Below the pieces are notes generated by a model. It saw only the letters and a list, made by a program, of their open reading frames with translations. It was not told where the DNA came from and did not search any database. Of a stretch of DNA of 33,138 nucleotides, positions 21,109 through 30,156 are shown piece by piece. How positions within the stretch are numbered: position 1 is the first letter of the stretch; every line of letters starts with the position of its first letter. This DNA is from Porphyromonadaceae bacterium UBA7048 (GTDB lineage Bacteria > Bacteroidota > Bacteroidia > Bacteroidales > Muribaculaceae): contig DLAL01000073.1 in the NCBI GenBank assembly GCA_002493945.1, forward strand, positions 1-33,138, written 5' to 3'. A program made the translations under genes and the position numbers.

Positions 21109-23042
21109 GCGAAAAGACTACAGAGAAGGCATCGTCGTCGCTGCTGTCGTCCATCAACAGTCCCGCAGACCTGCGCAAGCTCCCGGTGGAGCAGCTGCCT
21201 CAGGTGTGCGCGGAGCTGCGCCGGTTCCTTATCGACTCCCTTTCGAAGAATCCCGGACACTTCGCATCGAGCATGGGTGCCGTGGAGATAACTGTGGCGC
21301 TGCACTACGTCTTCAACACGCCTTATGACCGGATTGTGTGGGACGTGGGTCATCAGGCCTACGGACACAAGATACTGACGGGTCGCCGCGACGTATTCGC
21401 GCAGAACCGCCGGCTGGGCGGACTGAGCGGATTCCCCAATCCCGACGAGAGCGAATACGACACCTTTGCCGCCGGACATGCGTCCAACTCCATATCGGCG
21501 GCCCTGGGCATGAGTGTGGCTTCGCGCCTGAACGGCGACAGCCCGAGGCGCAACATCGTGGCCGTGATAGGCGACGCGTCCATCAGCGCCGGACTGGCGT
21601 TCGAGGGCATCAACAATGCGTCGAACACTCCGAATAATCTGCTTATCATACTGAACGACAACGATATGTCGATAGACAGCCCCGTGGGAGCGCTGAGCCG
21701 CTACCTGACGCACATCAACACGTCGCGGCTGTACAACGACATGCGCTACAAGATATTCCGCGTACTCAAGCGGCTGCACCTCGTCTCGGAGGCGCGGCGC
21801 GGCGCCCTGCTGCGGTTCAACAACAGCCTCAAGTCGCTGCTGTCGCGTCAGCAGAATATATTCGAGGGCTTCAACATACGCTACTTCGGTCCCTTCGACG
21901 GCAATGACCTTCCGACGGTGATACGTGTGCTGAACGACATCCGCGACATGGAAGGTCCGCGCATACTCCATCTGCGCACCACCAAGGGCAAAGGCTATGC
22001 TCCGGCAGAGGCCGACCCGGCGTCGTGGCATGCTCCGGGCCGCTTCGATGCCGCCACCGGCGAGCGTGCCGAGGCAGCTCACAAGGAGGGCAAGCCGCTG
22101 AAGTATCAGGACGTGTTCGGCAATACACTGCTCGAACTGGCGCGGACCGACGACCGCATAGTGGCCGTGACAGCGGCTATGCTCTCGGGCACGTCGGTGG
22201 CCACGATGCAGGCTGCCATGCCCGAACGTGTGTTCGACGTGGGCATCTCCGAGGGTCATGCCGTGACCTTCGCCGGAGGTCTGGCCAAGGACGGGATGCG
22301 TCCGTTCGTGGCGATATACTCGAGTTTCCTCCAGCGCGCCTACGACAACATCATCCACGACGTGGCTCTGAACCGCCTCCCGGTGACTTTCTGCATAGAC
22401 CGCGCCGGGCTCGTTGGCGAGGACGGCGCCACGCATCACGGCGCCTATGACCTGGCCTATCTGCGCACCGTGCCCGGCATGACCGTGGCGTCGGGACGCA
22501 ACGAGCATATGCTGCGCAATCTGCTCTACACGGCTCAGAGGGGCGACTACGGACCGTTCGCCATACGGTATCCGCGCGGCGCAGGCAAGCTGACCGACTG
22601 GCACAACGATATGCGCGTGCTCGAGCCGGGCCGCGGCGAGAAGCTTGCCGACGGCTGCGACGTGGCCGTACTGACGATAGGCCCTGTGGCCGACGATGCC
22701 GCACAGGCCGTGGCCGAGGCTCGCAAGCGCGGTGTGAACGCGGCCCTGTACGACATGATATACCTGAAGCCCGTCGACGAGGAAATCCTTGGGGAAGTGG
22801 GGCGTAAGAACTGCCCGGTCATCACCGTCGAGGACGGCACGGTGAACGGAGGCCTCGGCGGCGCCGTGGCCGAGTGGCTGGCGTCGAATGGCTACACACG
22901 CAGCGTGACGCGCCTGGGCATACCCGACCGATTCATCCCGCAGGCCACTCCGGCGCAGCAGCATCAGATGTGCGGCTTCGACGCCGACTCGATACTCAGG
23001 GCCATAATGTCGGCGGCTGCGGAAGGAAAAGACCCGAAGTGA
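21105..23042 (+). CDS. dxs: 1-deoxy-D-xylulose-5-phosphate synthase
   Basis: First enzyme of the MEP isoprenoid pathway: a thiamine-diphosphate enzyme that condenses pyruvate with glyceraldehyde 3-phosphate. At 645 residues it is full length. Visible motifs are the active-site histidines in GHFASS (H52) and VGHQAYGHKIL (82-91), GHASNSISAALGM (124-136), and the ThDP-binding segment IGDASISAGLAFEGINN (155-171) reaching NDNDMSI. The pyrimidine domain begins after YQDVFGNTLLELA, and the transketolase C-terminal domain ends the protein. The start overlaps the stop of the small membrane protein by 4 nt. It is followed by trkA at 28 nt, forming one transcription unit. Confidence 0.97.
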   Translation: MSEKTTEKASSSLLSSINSPADLRKLPVEQLPQVCAELRRFLIDSLSKNPGHFASSMGAVEITVALHYVFNTPYDRIVWDVGHQAYGHKILTGRRDVFAQNRRLGGLSGFPNPDESEYDTFAAGHASNSISAALGMSVASRLNGDSPRRNIVAVIGDASISAGLAFEGINNASNTPNNLLIILNDNDMSIDSPVGALSRYLTHINTSRLYNDMRYKIFRVLKRLHLVSEARRGALLRFNNSLKSLLSRQQNIFEGFNIRYFGPFDGNDLPTVIRVLNDIRDMEGPRILHLRTTKGKGYAPAEADPASWHAPGRFDAATGERAEAAHKEGKPLKYQDVFGNTLLELARTDDRIVAVTAAMLSGTSVATMQAAMPERVFDVGISEGHAVTFAGGLAKDGMRPFVAIYSSFLQRAYDNIIHDVALNRLPVTFCIDRAGLVGEDGATHHGAYDLAYLRTVPGMTVASGRNEHMLRNLLYTAQRGDYGPFAIRYPRGAGKLTDWHNDMRVLEPGRGEKLADGCDVAVLTIGPVADDAAQAVAEARKRGVNAALYDMIYLKPVDEEILGEVGRKNCPVITVEDGTVNGGLGGAVAEWLASNGYTRSVTRLGIPDRFIPQATPAQQHQMCGFDADSILRAIMSAAAEGKDPK

Positions 23043-23070
23043 TTGTTATTATCTCTGTAATAGTGAAAAT

Positions 23071-24405
23071 ATGAAGATAGTAATCGCCGGTGCCGGAGAA
23101 GTGGGCTCGCACCTTGCCAAGCTCCTTTCGACGGAAGAACAGGACATAATACTCATCGATGCGGACACCGAGCGCCTCGACGTGCTCGATGCGAACTACA
23201 ACCTCATCACCTATGCCGGCAACCCGACGTCAATCAACGTACTGGCGGAAGCCGGCGCGGGCCGGTGCGACCTCTTCATAGCGGTCACACCATACGAATC
23301 GAACAACATCGTGGCATGCAGCATAGCCAAGAGCCTCGGCGCCAAGACCACTGTGGCGCGCATCGACTCGTACGAGCTGATGGAGCCGTCCAACGGACCG
23401 CTGGTGAAGCATCTGGGCGTCGACCGCGTCATATATCCCGAATACCTTGCGGCCCAGCAGATCATCACGGCTCTGCGCCACCCGTGGGCGCGGAACTGGT
23501 TCGAGCTCCACGACGGACGTCTGATGCTGGTGGGCGTGAAGCTGCGTCCCGGCGCGCAGATGGCAGGAATGAAGCTGCGCGACTTCACTTTCCGCAACCA
23601 TCAGTTCCACGTGTCGGCCATCAAGCGCCACCACGAGACCATCATACCGCGCGGCGACAGCACCATGGAAGCCGGCGACATACTCTACATAACCACCACG
23701 CGCGACCACCTTGCCGACTTGCGCGCGCTCACCGGCAAGAAAGAGCACAAGATACGGCGCGTGCTCATCATGGGCGGCACAAAGATGGCCGTCCGGCTGG
23801 TGAACAGCGCCAGCGACGAGTTCAGGTTCAAGATAGTGGACGACGACATCAACGTCTGCCGCAAGCTGCCGCGCAAATGTCCGGACTGTGAAATCATACA
23901 CGGCGACGCGCGCGACACCGACCTGCTGGGCGAAATCGGAATCTCTGACATGGACGCCTTCGTGGCCCTGACGCCGAGCAGCGAGACGAATATATTCACA
24001 TGCCTGACCGCCAAGGAGCTCGGGGTGAAGAAGACCGTGGCCGACGTGGAGAGCATACAGTTCATATCCCAGGCCGAGAACCTGAACATAGGCATGGTCA
24101 TCAATAAGAAGCTGCTCGCGTCGAGCACCATCTTCCAGCTGCTGCTCGATGCCGACTCGTCGACCTCGAAGTGTCTGGCGCTGGCCGACGCCGAGGTGGC
24201 CGAACTGGAGGCGCGTCCCGGCTCGAAGATAACGCGTTCGGCGGTGAAGGATCTGTCGCTGCCGTCGGAGCTGACCCTCGCGGGACTCTTCCGAGACGGC
24301 GAAGGCATGCTCATCTCGGGCAACACGCAGATACGCCCGGGCGACCACGTGCTGGTGTTCTGCCTTTCAGGAGCGCTCCATAAGGTCGAGAAACTATTCT
24401 ACTGA
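23071..24405 (+). CDS. trkA: Trk K+ uptake regulatory subunit TrkA
   Basis: Cytoplasmic NAD(H)-binding gating ring of the Trk potassium transporter, 444 residues. It has two tandem RCK units. The first Rossmann fold starts KIVIAGAGEVGSHLAKLL (2-19) with GxGxxG, followed by an RCK_C domain near 140-220 (AGMKLRDFTFRNHQFHV). The second Rossmann fold starts near 228 as RRVLIMGGTKMAVRLV, with a degenerate glycine motif, followed by a second RCK_C domain ending HVLVFCLSGALHKVEKLF. This asymmetry suggests the first half is the main dinucleotide site. It is followed directly by trkH, its membrane partner. Confidence 0.95.
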   Translation: MKIVIAGAGEVGSHLAKLLSTEEQDIILIDADTERLDVLDANYNLITYAGNPTSINVLAEAGAGRCDLFIAVTPYESNNIVACSIAKSLGAKTTVARIDSYELMEPSNGPLVKHLGVDRVIYPEYLAAQQIITALRHPWARNWFELHDGRLMLVGVKLRPGAQMAGMKLRDFTFRNHQFHVSAIKRHHETIIPRGDSTMEAGDILYITTTRDHLADLRALTGKKEHKIRRVLIMGGTKMAVRLVNSASDEFRFKIVDDDINVCRKLPRKCPDCEIIHGDARDTDLLGEIGISDMDAFVALTPSSETNIFTCLTAKELGVKKTVADVESIQFISQAENLNIGMVINKKLLASSTIFQLLLDADSSTSKCLALADAEVAELEARPGSKITRSAVKDLSLPSELTLAGLFRDGEGMLISGNTQIRPGDHVLVFCLSGALHKVEKLFY

Positions 24406-24414
24406 CGAAAACAG

Positions 24415-24420
24415 AAGGAG
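24415..24420 (+). promoter_or_regulatory. Shine-Dalgarno-like site of trkH
   Basis: AAGGAG lies 5 nt before the trkH ATG at 24426. It stands out because most starts in this window lack such a sequence, and it supports the chosen start. Confidence 0.5.
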
Positions 24421-24425
24421 TAGCA

Positions 24426-25904
24426 ATGAAACGGGCGTACAATCACTTCATCAACTTCCCTATGGTGGTCCGCATCATAGGGTGGCTCCTGCTGATAGAG
24501 GCCGCCTTCCTCATCTTCCCGACGGTGACGTGCCTGCTCTACGGAGAGAGCGACTGGAAGCCCTTCGCCCTGACCGTGGGAGTGACAGCCGGAGCCGGAG
24601 CGCTGATGGCCACGCAGGTCAGGCCGAAGTCGCACCACACGGGCAAGCGCGACGGCTATCTGCTGACGGCGCTCGTATGGGTGGTATTCTCTATATTCGG
24701 ACTGATACCGTTCATGCTGTGCTCTGATCCGCTGACGCTGAGCGATGCGTTCTTCGAGGCCATGTCGGGCTTTACTACCACGGGCGCATCGGTGCTGAAT
24801 GATGTGGGACGCATGAGCCACGGCGTGCACCTGTGGCGCGCCATGACTCAGTGGATAGGCGGCATGGGTATAATACTTTTCACACTCGCCGTCATACCGA
24901 TGCTGAACCACTCGGGAGGTATGCAGATGTTCAATGCCGAAGTGACCGGTATCACACACGACAAAATCAGCCCCCGCATCAGCCAGACGGCCAAGCGGCT
25001 GTGGCTGATGTACATATGCTTTACTGTAGTGCTCATACTGCTCCTTTCCGCCGGGCCGATGGGATGGTTCGACAGTGTCTGTCATGCCTTCGGCGCGATA
25101 TCGACGGGCGGCTATTCGAGCAACTCCGCCGGCATCATGACGTGGCACGACTCGGTGTACACGAAGGTGGTGCTGATAGTGTTCATGTTCCTCGGGGGCG
25201 TGAATTTCGGCCTGATGTACAAGGTGCTCAAGGGCAACTACAAGGCACTGCGCGACAATGACGTATTCAAGACCTACGTGGTGGTGATACTGGGCATGCT
25301 CCTGCTCTTTGACTTCGCCATCATCCGCAACGGTCAGGTGCAGTCATGGCAGAGCATCACCCTGGACCCGCTCTTCCAGATAGTGTCGACCATAACGTCG
25401 ACTGGCTTCACTGTGACGAATTTCGAGAAATGGGGTCCGTTCGTGCTGGCACTGACATTCATCCTGATGTTCTTCGGAGCCTGCGCCGGCTCGACCACGG
25501 GCGGCGCCAAGATTGACCGCATACTCTACCTCTTCAAGAACGCGCACAACGAGCTCTACCGCTGCATCTATCCCAACTCCGTGCGGTCGGTGAAAATCAA
25601 CGAGCGCGTGGTCAATCCCGAGCTGGTGTCGAAGGTGATAGCCTTCCTGTGCATCTACATGCTGCTGATGGTCTTCGGCGGCGTGGCTCTGACGGCGTGC
25701 GGCGTGCCCATCATCGATGCGTTCTTCTCGGCGTTCTCATGCCTGTCGAACACCGGTCTCGGCGCCGGAGTGACGGGCTTCGGAAGCTCGTACGACGTGC
25801 TGCCCGACGTGGCCAAGTGGATACTGTCGCTGCTGATGCTCATCGGCCGACTCGAACTCTTCACGGTGCTCGTACTCTTCACACCGGCATTCTGGAGGAG
25901 ATAG
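24426..25904 (+). CDS. trkH: Trk K+ uptake membrane subunit TrkH
   Basis: Potassium-translocating inner-membrane protein, 492 residues and strongly hydrophobic throughout. The four pore-loop segments of the Trk/Ktr/HKT superfamily are visible: SGFTTTGAS near 113, AISTGGYSSNS near 222, TSTGFTVTNF near 323 and CLSNTGLGAGV near 440, each with the filter glycine. Conserved HLWRAMTQWIGGMGIILF follows the first loop. It pairs with TrkA encoded just upstream (20-nt gap), forming a complete Trk system. The next gene starts 3 nt after its stop. Confidence 0.95.
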   Translation: MKRAYNHFINFPMVVRIIGWLLLIEAAFLIFPTVTCLLYGESDWKPFALTVGVTAGAGALMATQVRPKSHHTGKRDGYLLTALVWVVFSIFGLIPFMLCSDPLTLSDAFFEAMSGFTTTGASVLNDVGRMSHGVHLWRAMTQWIGGMGIILFTLAVIPMLNHSGGMQMFNAEVTGITHDKISPRISQTAKRLWLMYICFTVVLILLLSAGPMGWFDSVCHAFGAISTGGYSSNSAGIMTWHDSVYTKVVLIVFMFLGGVNFGLMYKVLKGNYKALRDNDVFKTYVVVILGMLLLFDFAIIRNGQVQSWQSITLDPLFQIVSTITSTGFTVTNFEKWGPFVLALTFILMFFGACAGSTTGGAKIDRILYLFKNAHNELYRCIYPNSVRSVKINERVVNPELVSKVIAFLCIYMLLMVFGGVALTACGVPIIDAFFSAFSCLSNTGLGAGVTGFGSSYDVLPDVAKWILSLLMLIGRLELFTVLVLFTPAFWRR

Positions 25905-25907
25905 CGC

Positions 25908-26285
25908 ATGGCACGGCACAACGACATAGGCAAGTGGGGAGAGCAGATGGCCGTGGACTGTCTGACCACCGAAGGATGGATCATCCGCGAGCGCAACTGG
26001 CGCCTGGGCCATCTTGAGGTCGACATCATAGCGCAGAAAGACGGCACGCTGGTCTTCGCCGAGGTGAAGACCCGTTCGGAGCTCGACATCGACCCGCTTG
26101 AGGCCGTGGACCGGCGCAAGATGGCACACATGGCCACGTCGGCGGCAGCCTACATGGCGCAGAAGGGCCTCGACATCCGGAATGTGCGCTTCGACATATT
26201 CTCCGTCCGCGGCACTCCCGAAGACGGCTACATGCTTGAACACGTGGCCGACGCTTTCGACCCTCCCCGGAAGTACTACGGATAG
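25908..26285 (+). CDS. YraN family protein (UPF0102)
   Basis: A 125-residue protein of the YraN/UPF0102 family, which has a restriction-endonuclease-like fold. The family pattern is clear: GKWGEQMAVDCLTTEGWIIRERNWR, then LEVDIIAQKDGTLVFAEVKTRS with the E/D-x-K nuclease-type motif (D46, E60, K62). Its cellular role is not established; a link to DNA uptake or repair is suspected. The start ATG follows trkH by 3 nt, with a GGAGGAG stretch at 25894-25900 inside the trkH end, so translation is probably coupled. Confidence 0.9.
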   Translation: MARHNDIGKWGEQMAVDCLTTEGWIIRERNWRLGHLEVDIIAQKDGTLVFAEVKTRSELDIDPLEAVDRRKMAHMATSAAAYMAQKGLDIRNVRFDIFSVRGTPEDGYMLEHVADAFDPPRKYYG

Positions 26286-26352
26286 TATTCCCTTACATCA
26301 TCATACAGACTCATCCTCGGCAAACGACTAAAAAACCTTTACAACATACAAT

Positions 26353-28146
26353 ATGAACACCAACATCACCAAGCGTCTGTCCGACTACCGCGCCTTGCTC
26401 GCCAAGCACGGTGTAGCCGCAGCTGTCGTGCCTCAGGCCGACCCTCATCAGAGTGAATATCTCGCACCCCACTGGCAGGTGCGCCGCTACCTTTCGGGAT
26501 TCACCGGTTCGGCCGGCGACCTTGTGATTCTGCCCGAGGCCGCAGCACTGTGGACCGACTCGCGCTACTTCCTCCAGGCTGCCCAGCAGCTCGAAGGCAC
26601 GGGCATAGAGCTGATGAAGGACGGCCTCGACGGCACTCCGACCATCGCCGACTATCTGACGGCCAATCTCAAGGCCGGCACCACCGTGGGCATCGACGGC
26701 ATGCTCTTCAACGCCGGTGCCGTGGAGGCTCTGCGAAGCCGTCTGCAGGCCAAGGGCATAGCACTCAAGACCGACCTCGACATCATCGACGGGATGTGGA
26801 GCGACCGCCCGGCACTCCCGTCCGACCCGATATTCATCCATGACATCCGCTACGCCGGCGAAAGCGCCGCCGACAAGATAGGCCGCATCCTGGCCGACGC
26901 ACGCGCCAATGGCGCCGAGGCTGTCTTCGAGTCAATGCTCGACAACATAGCCTGGACCCTCAATATCCGCAGCAACGACGTGAACCACACGCCCGTGGCC
27001 ACGGCGTTCCTCTATCTCTCGGAAGGCGAGAACGTGCTTTTCATCGACCCTGCCAAGCTGACTGACGAGACTGTGGCATATCTGGCGTCGCAGCACGTGA
27101 AGACACGTCCCTACGGCGACGTGAAGGCTTTCCTCGCCGCGCTGCCCGAGACCGGGCGCGTGCTGGTGGCTCCGTCGCAGACGGCCATGCAGCTGCTCGA
27201 CATCCTCGGCGGCCGCACGGTGGCCGTGAAGTTCTCGGGCGCGGGCCGCTTCAAGGCCGTTAAGAACGACGTACAGATTGAAGGCATACACGCCGCCATG
27301 CGCCGCGACGGCGCCGCGATGGTGCGCTCCATCATGGAGATTGAGCACCGCGTGGCCACAGGCGTACCTACGGGCGAAATCGACATAGCCGGGATACTCC
27401 GCCGCCAGCGCGCCAAGGGCGAGGGATTCACCGACGAGTCCTTCGGCACTATCGCCGGATACGGCCCTCACGGAGCCATCGTGCACTACGAGGCTACGGC
27501 CGAGAGCAGCTCTATGCTTGAGCCTCACGGTCTGCTGCTGATAGATTCGGGCGCCCAGTACCCCGACGGCACCACCGACATCACGCGCACCATAGCGCTG
27601 GGCACCCCGACTGCCGACGAGCGCCGCGACTTCACGCTGGTGATGAAGGGTCACATAGCGCTGGCACAGGCCGTATTCCCTGCCGGAACACGCGGCGCCC
27701 AGCTCGACGTGCTGGCACGCCAGTATCTGTGGAAGAACGGTCTGAGCTATCTGCACGGCACCGGCCACGGCGTGGGCCACTTCTTAGGCGTGCACGAAGG
27801 TCCGCAGAACATCCGTCTGAACTACGTGGACTTCCCGATGCTTCCGGGTTCCATCACCTCGAACGAACCGGGTCTCTACCGCGAGAACGTGCACGGCATC
27901 CGCTGCGAGAACCTCGTGCTCTGCCGCCACAAGATGACCACGGACTTCGGTGAATTCCTCTGCTTCGAGACCCTGACGCTCTGTCCGTGGGACCGCAGCC
28001 TCTTCGACCTGTCGATGATGACGGACGAGGAGATAGCATGGGTGGACAGCTACCACGCTACGGTGGCCGAGCGCCTCATGCCGCTGATGGAGACCGACGA
28101 GGAGCGCGCATGGCTCAAGGCCCATACACAACCCCTCAAGGCTTAA
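26353..28146 (+). CDS. Aminopeptidase P family protein (Xaa-Pro aminopeptidase), three-domain type
   Basis: A dimetal peptidase that removes N-terminal residues preceding proline. Its 597 residues are close to the eukaryotic-type three-domain aminopeptidase P: two creatinase-like N-terminal domains (about 1-310) and the pita-bread catalytic domain. Metal ligands lie in DSGAQYPDGTTDITRT (near 397-412), HGTGHGVGHFLGVHEGP (near 467-483), NEPGLYRE and CFETLTLCPWD (near 537). No signal peptide is seen, so it is cytoplasmic and likely recycles proline peptides. A 67-nt gap separates it from yraN; no clear promoter was found in it. The carbonic anhydrase-like gene starts 6 nt after its stop. Confidence 0.94.
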   Translation: MNTNITKRLSDYRALLAKHGVAAAVVPQADPHQSEYLAPHWQVRRYLSGFTGSAGDLVILPEAAALWTDSRYFLQAAQQLEGTGIELMKDGLDGTPTIADYLTANLKAGTTVGIDGMLFNAGAVEALRSRLQAKGIALKTDLDIIDGMWSDRPALPSDPIFIHDIRYAGESAADKIGRILADARANGAEAVFESMLDNIAWTLNIRSNDVNHTPVATAFLYLSEGENVLFIDPAKLTDETVAYLASQHVKTRPYGDVKAFLAALPETGRVLVAPSQTAMQLLDILGGRTVAVKFSGAGRFKAVKNDVQIEGIHAAMRRDGAAMVRSIMEIEHRVATGVPTGEIDIAGILRRQRAKGEGFTDESFGTIAGYGPHGAIVHYEATAESSSMLEPHGLLLIDSGAQYPDGTTDITRTIALGTPTADERRDFTLVMKGHIALAQAVFPAGTRGAQLDVLARQYLWKNGLSYLHGTGHGVGHFLGVHEGPQNIRLNYVDFPMLPGSITSNEPGLYRENVHGIRCENLVLCRHKMTTDFGEFLCFETLTLCPWDRSLFDLSMMTDEEIAWVDSYHATVAERLMPLMETDEERAWLKAHTQPLKA

Positions 28147-28152
28147 ACGCAT

Positions 28153-28695
28153 ATGGCTCTCATAATCCCTGTCCGCGGTTTCACCCCCAAGGTAGGGGCG
28201 GACTGCTTCCTGGCCGAGAACGCCACTCTGGTGGGCGACGTGACCATGGGCGACGGCTGCAGCATATGGTTCAACGCCGTGCTGCGCGGCGACGTGAACA
28301 CCATCACCATCGGCAACAACGTGAACATCCAGGACGGCTCCGTGCTGCACACGCTCTATCAGAAGTCGACCATCGAAATCGGCGACTATGTGTCGATAGG
28401 CCACAATGTGACCATCCACGGCGCTAAAATCCATGACTACGCTCTCATCGGCATGGGAGCCGTGGTGATGGACGACGCCGAGGTGGGCGAAGGCGCCATC
28501 GTGGCCGCCGGCGCCGTGGTGCTCTCGCGCACCAAGATCGGTCCCGGCGAGCTGTGGGGCGGCGCTCCGGCCAAGTTCATCAAGATGGTGGAGACGGAGA
28601 AGGCCCGTGAGATGAATCAAAAGATAGCGCACAACTATCTGATGTACAGCAAGTGGTACACCGAACCTCAGACAGATTCAGAAACTAAGGAATGA
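28153..28695 (+). CDS. Gamma carbonic anhydrase family protein
   Basis: A 180-residue left-handed beta-helix protein of the YrdA/PaaY type. Hexapeptide repeats run from about residue 12 to 135. The three candidate zinc ligands are H66 (VLHTLY), H84 and H89 (SIGHNVTIHG), spaced as in gamma carbonic anhydrases. It lacks the acidic loop of archaeal Cam, so true carbonic anhydrase activity is uncertain. Its stop overlaps the lysC start by 4 nt (ATGA at 28692-28695). Confidence 0.92.
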   Translation: MALIIPVRGFTPKVGADCFLAENATLVGDVTMGDGCSIWFNAVLRGDVNTITIGNNVNIQDGSVLHTLYQKSTIEIGDYVSIGHNVTIHGAKIHDYALIGMGAVVMDDAEVGEGAIVAAGAVVLSRTKIGPGELWGGAPAKFIKMVETEKAREMNQKIAHNYLMYSKWYTEPQTDSETKE

Positions 28696-30005
28696 AAGTA
28701 ATGAAATTCGGGGGGACCTCCGTAGGGTCGCCCGAACGCATTAAGCATGTCGCAAGGCTTATCTGCGACGGTCAGCGCAATGTGGTGGTGCTGTCGGCTA
28801 TGTCCGGCACCACCAATTCGCTGGTCGAGATTACCGAGTATCTCTACAAGGGCAATGTGCCCGGGGCGCAGGAGGTGGTGAACGGCCTCTACGCCAAGTA
28901 TCAGAAGGTGGTGGCCGAGCTGCTCGAGACGCCCCAGTGGCGCGCCATAGCCACGGCGGCGGTCGACAGGGTGTTCTCGCTGCTCCGCTCCTACTACTCC
29001 GAACGGCTCACCGAGGCCGGCGAGAAGGAGATTCTGGCGCAGGGCGAGCTCATATCGACGGCGCTCATGCAGTGCTATCTGAGCGAGCAGGGCGTGCGGT
29101 CGGAGCTGCTTCCGGCGCTCGACTTCATGCGCACGCTCGAAAGCGGCGAGCCTGACATGCCGCATATCAGCACGCGTCTGCGCCGTCTGATAGACATGGC
29201 GCCGCAGGCCGAGCTCTTCATCACCCAGGGCTATATCTGCCGCAACGACCGCGGGGGCATCGACAATCTGCGCCGCGGCGGCAGCGACTACACGGCGTCA
29301 ATCATAGGCGCCGTGCTGGAGGCTGACGAGATTCAGATATGGACGGACATCGACGGTATGCACAACAATGATCCGCGATATGTGGAGGGCACGCGTCCTG
29401 TGAGCTCGCTGCACTTCGAGGAGGCGGCCGAGCTGGCATACTTCGGCGCTAAAATCCTGCATCCGGCATGTGTGCTTCCGGCGAAGCTGCACAATATCCC
29501 CGTGCGCCTGCTGAACACGCTCGAGCCTGAGGCTCCGGGCACGCTGATACACAACTGCGAGCCTGACGGACGCCTGAAGGCCATAGCGGCCAAGGACAAT
29601 ATCACGGCGGTGAAAATCAAGTCGGGCCGCATGCTGCTGGCCTACGGTTTCCTGCACCGGGTGTTCGAGACTTTCGACAACTACCGCACGGGCATCGACA
29701 TGATGGCTACGTCGGAAGTGGGCGTGAGCGTGACCGTGGACGATGACTCGCATCTGGCGGCCATCGTTGACGACCTGAAGCACTTCGGCACGGTGACGGT
29801 GGAGCGCGATATGGTCATCATCTGTGTCGTGGGCGACCTGCAGTGGGAGTCGTGCCGCTTTCAGGCCCGTGTGCTTGAGGCGCTGGAGGACATCCCTGTG
29901 CGCATGATTTCGTACGGGGGCAGCAACTACAATATTTCGGTCCTCGTCCGCAGCTGTGACAAGGTGAAGGCGCTCAATGCGCTCAGCCGCAAACTATTCG
30001 ACTGA
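28692..30005 (+). CDS. lysC: Aspartate kinase
   Basis: Phosphorylates aspartate in the first step towards lysine/diaminopimelate, threonine and methionine. The 437-residue enzyme is monofunctional, without a homoserine dehydrogenase domain. The N-terminus VMKFGGTSVGSPERI is the family signature, followed by the kinase domain with RGGSDYTASIIGAVLEADEIQIWTDIDG. The C-terminal part (about 310-437) holds two ACT-type regulatory domains (VTAVKIKSGRM-like start, then VERDMVIICVVGD), so feedback control by lysine or threonine is likely but the effector is not known. Last gene of the plus-strand run. Confidence 0.95.
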   Translation: MKVMKFGGTSVGSPERIKHVARLICDGQRNVVVLSAMSGTTNSLVEITEYLYKGNVPGAQEVVNGLYAKYQKVVAELLETPQWRAIATAAVDRVFSLLRSYYSERLTEAGEKEILAQGELISTALMQCYLSEQGVRSELLPALDFMRTLESGEPDMPHISTRLRRLIDMAPQAELFITQGYICRNDRGGIDNLRRGGSDYTASIIGAVLEADEIQIWTDIDGMHNNDPRYVEGTRPVSSLHFEEAAELAYFGAKILHPACVLPAKLHNIPVRLLNTLEPEAPGTLIHNCEPDGRLKAIAAKDNITAVKIKSGRMLLAYGFLHRVFETFDNYRTGIDMMATSEVGVSVTVDDDSHLAAIVDDLKHFGTVTVERDMVIICVVGDLQWESCRFQARVLEALEDIPVRMISYGGSNYNISVLVRSCDKVKALNALSRKLFD

Positions 30006-30010
30006 TTCCC

Positions 30011-30053
30011 TTTTTTAGACAGGAGAATTTTTTTTAGACAGGAGCACAGGAGG
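30011..30053. repeat. Tandem TTTTTTAGACAGGAG repeat
   Basis: TTTTTTAGACAGGAG occurs at 30011-30025 and again at 30030-30044 (period 19 nt), followed by a further ACAGGAG unit (30047-30053). The same AGACAGGAG core is found in the gaps at 18972-18980 and 33115-33123 (minus strand). Confidence 0.75.
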
Positions 30054-30094
30054 AGCGGTAGTAGGGGATGTTTAGAGCATGATTTTCGAAAGGA

Positions 30095-30140
30095 GGCTGT
30101 ATCAAAACGTAATTATGTTTGATACAGCCCCTCTGCTTTT
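30095..30140 (+). terminator. Hairpin terminator between lysC and the BspA-like gene
   Basis: GGCTGTATCAAA (30095-30106) and TTTGATACAGCC (30118-30129) form a perfect 12-bp stem with an 11-nt loop. A C/T-rich tract ending in TTTT follows on the plus strand. It lies between converging genes and may serve both, although the T-run favours the plus strand. Confidence 0.75.
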
Positions 30141-30156
30141 AATTAATGACTACTTG

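Noticed and set aside
21015..22964. 649-codon minus-strand ORF opposite dxs
   Set aside because: His/Arg/Val-rich without any domain pattern and fully antisense to dxs, which is intact.
23230..24348. 372-codon minus-strand ORF opposite trkA
   Set aside because: Antisense shadow; no recognisable motif and trkA is clearly the gene.
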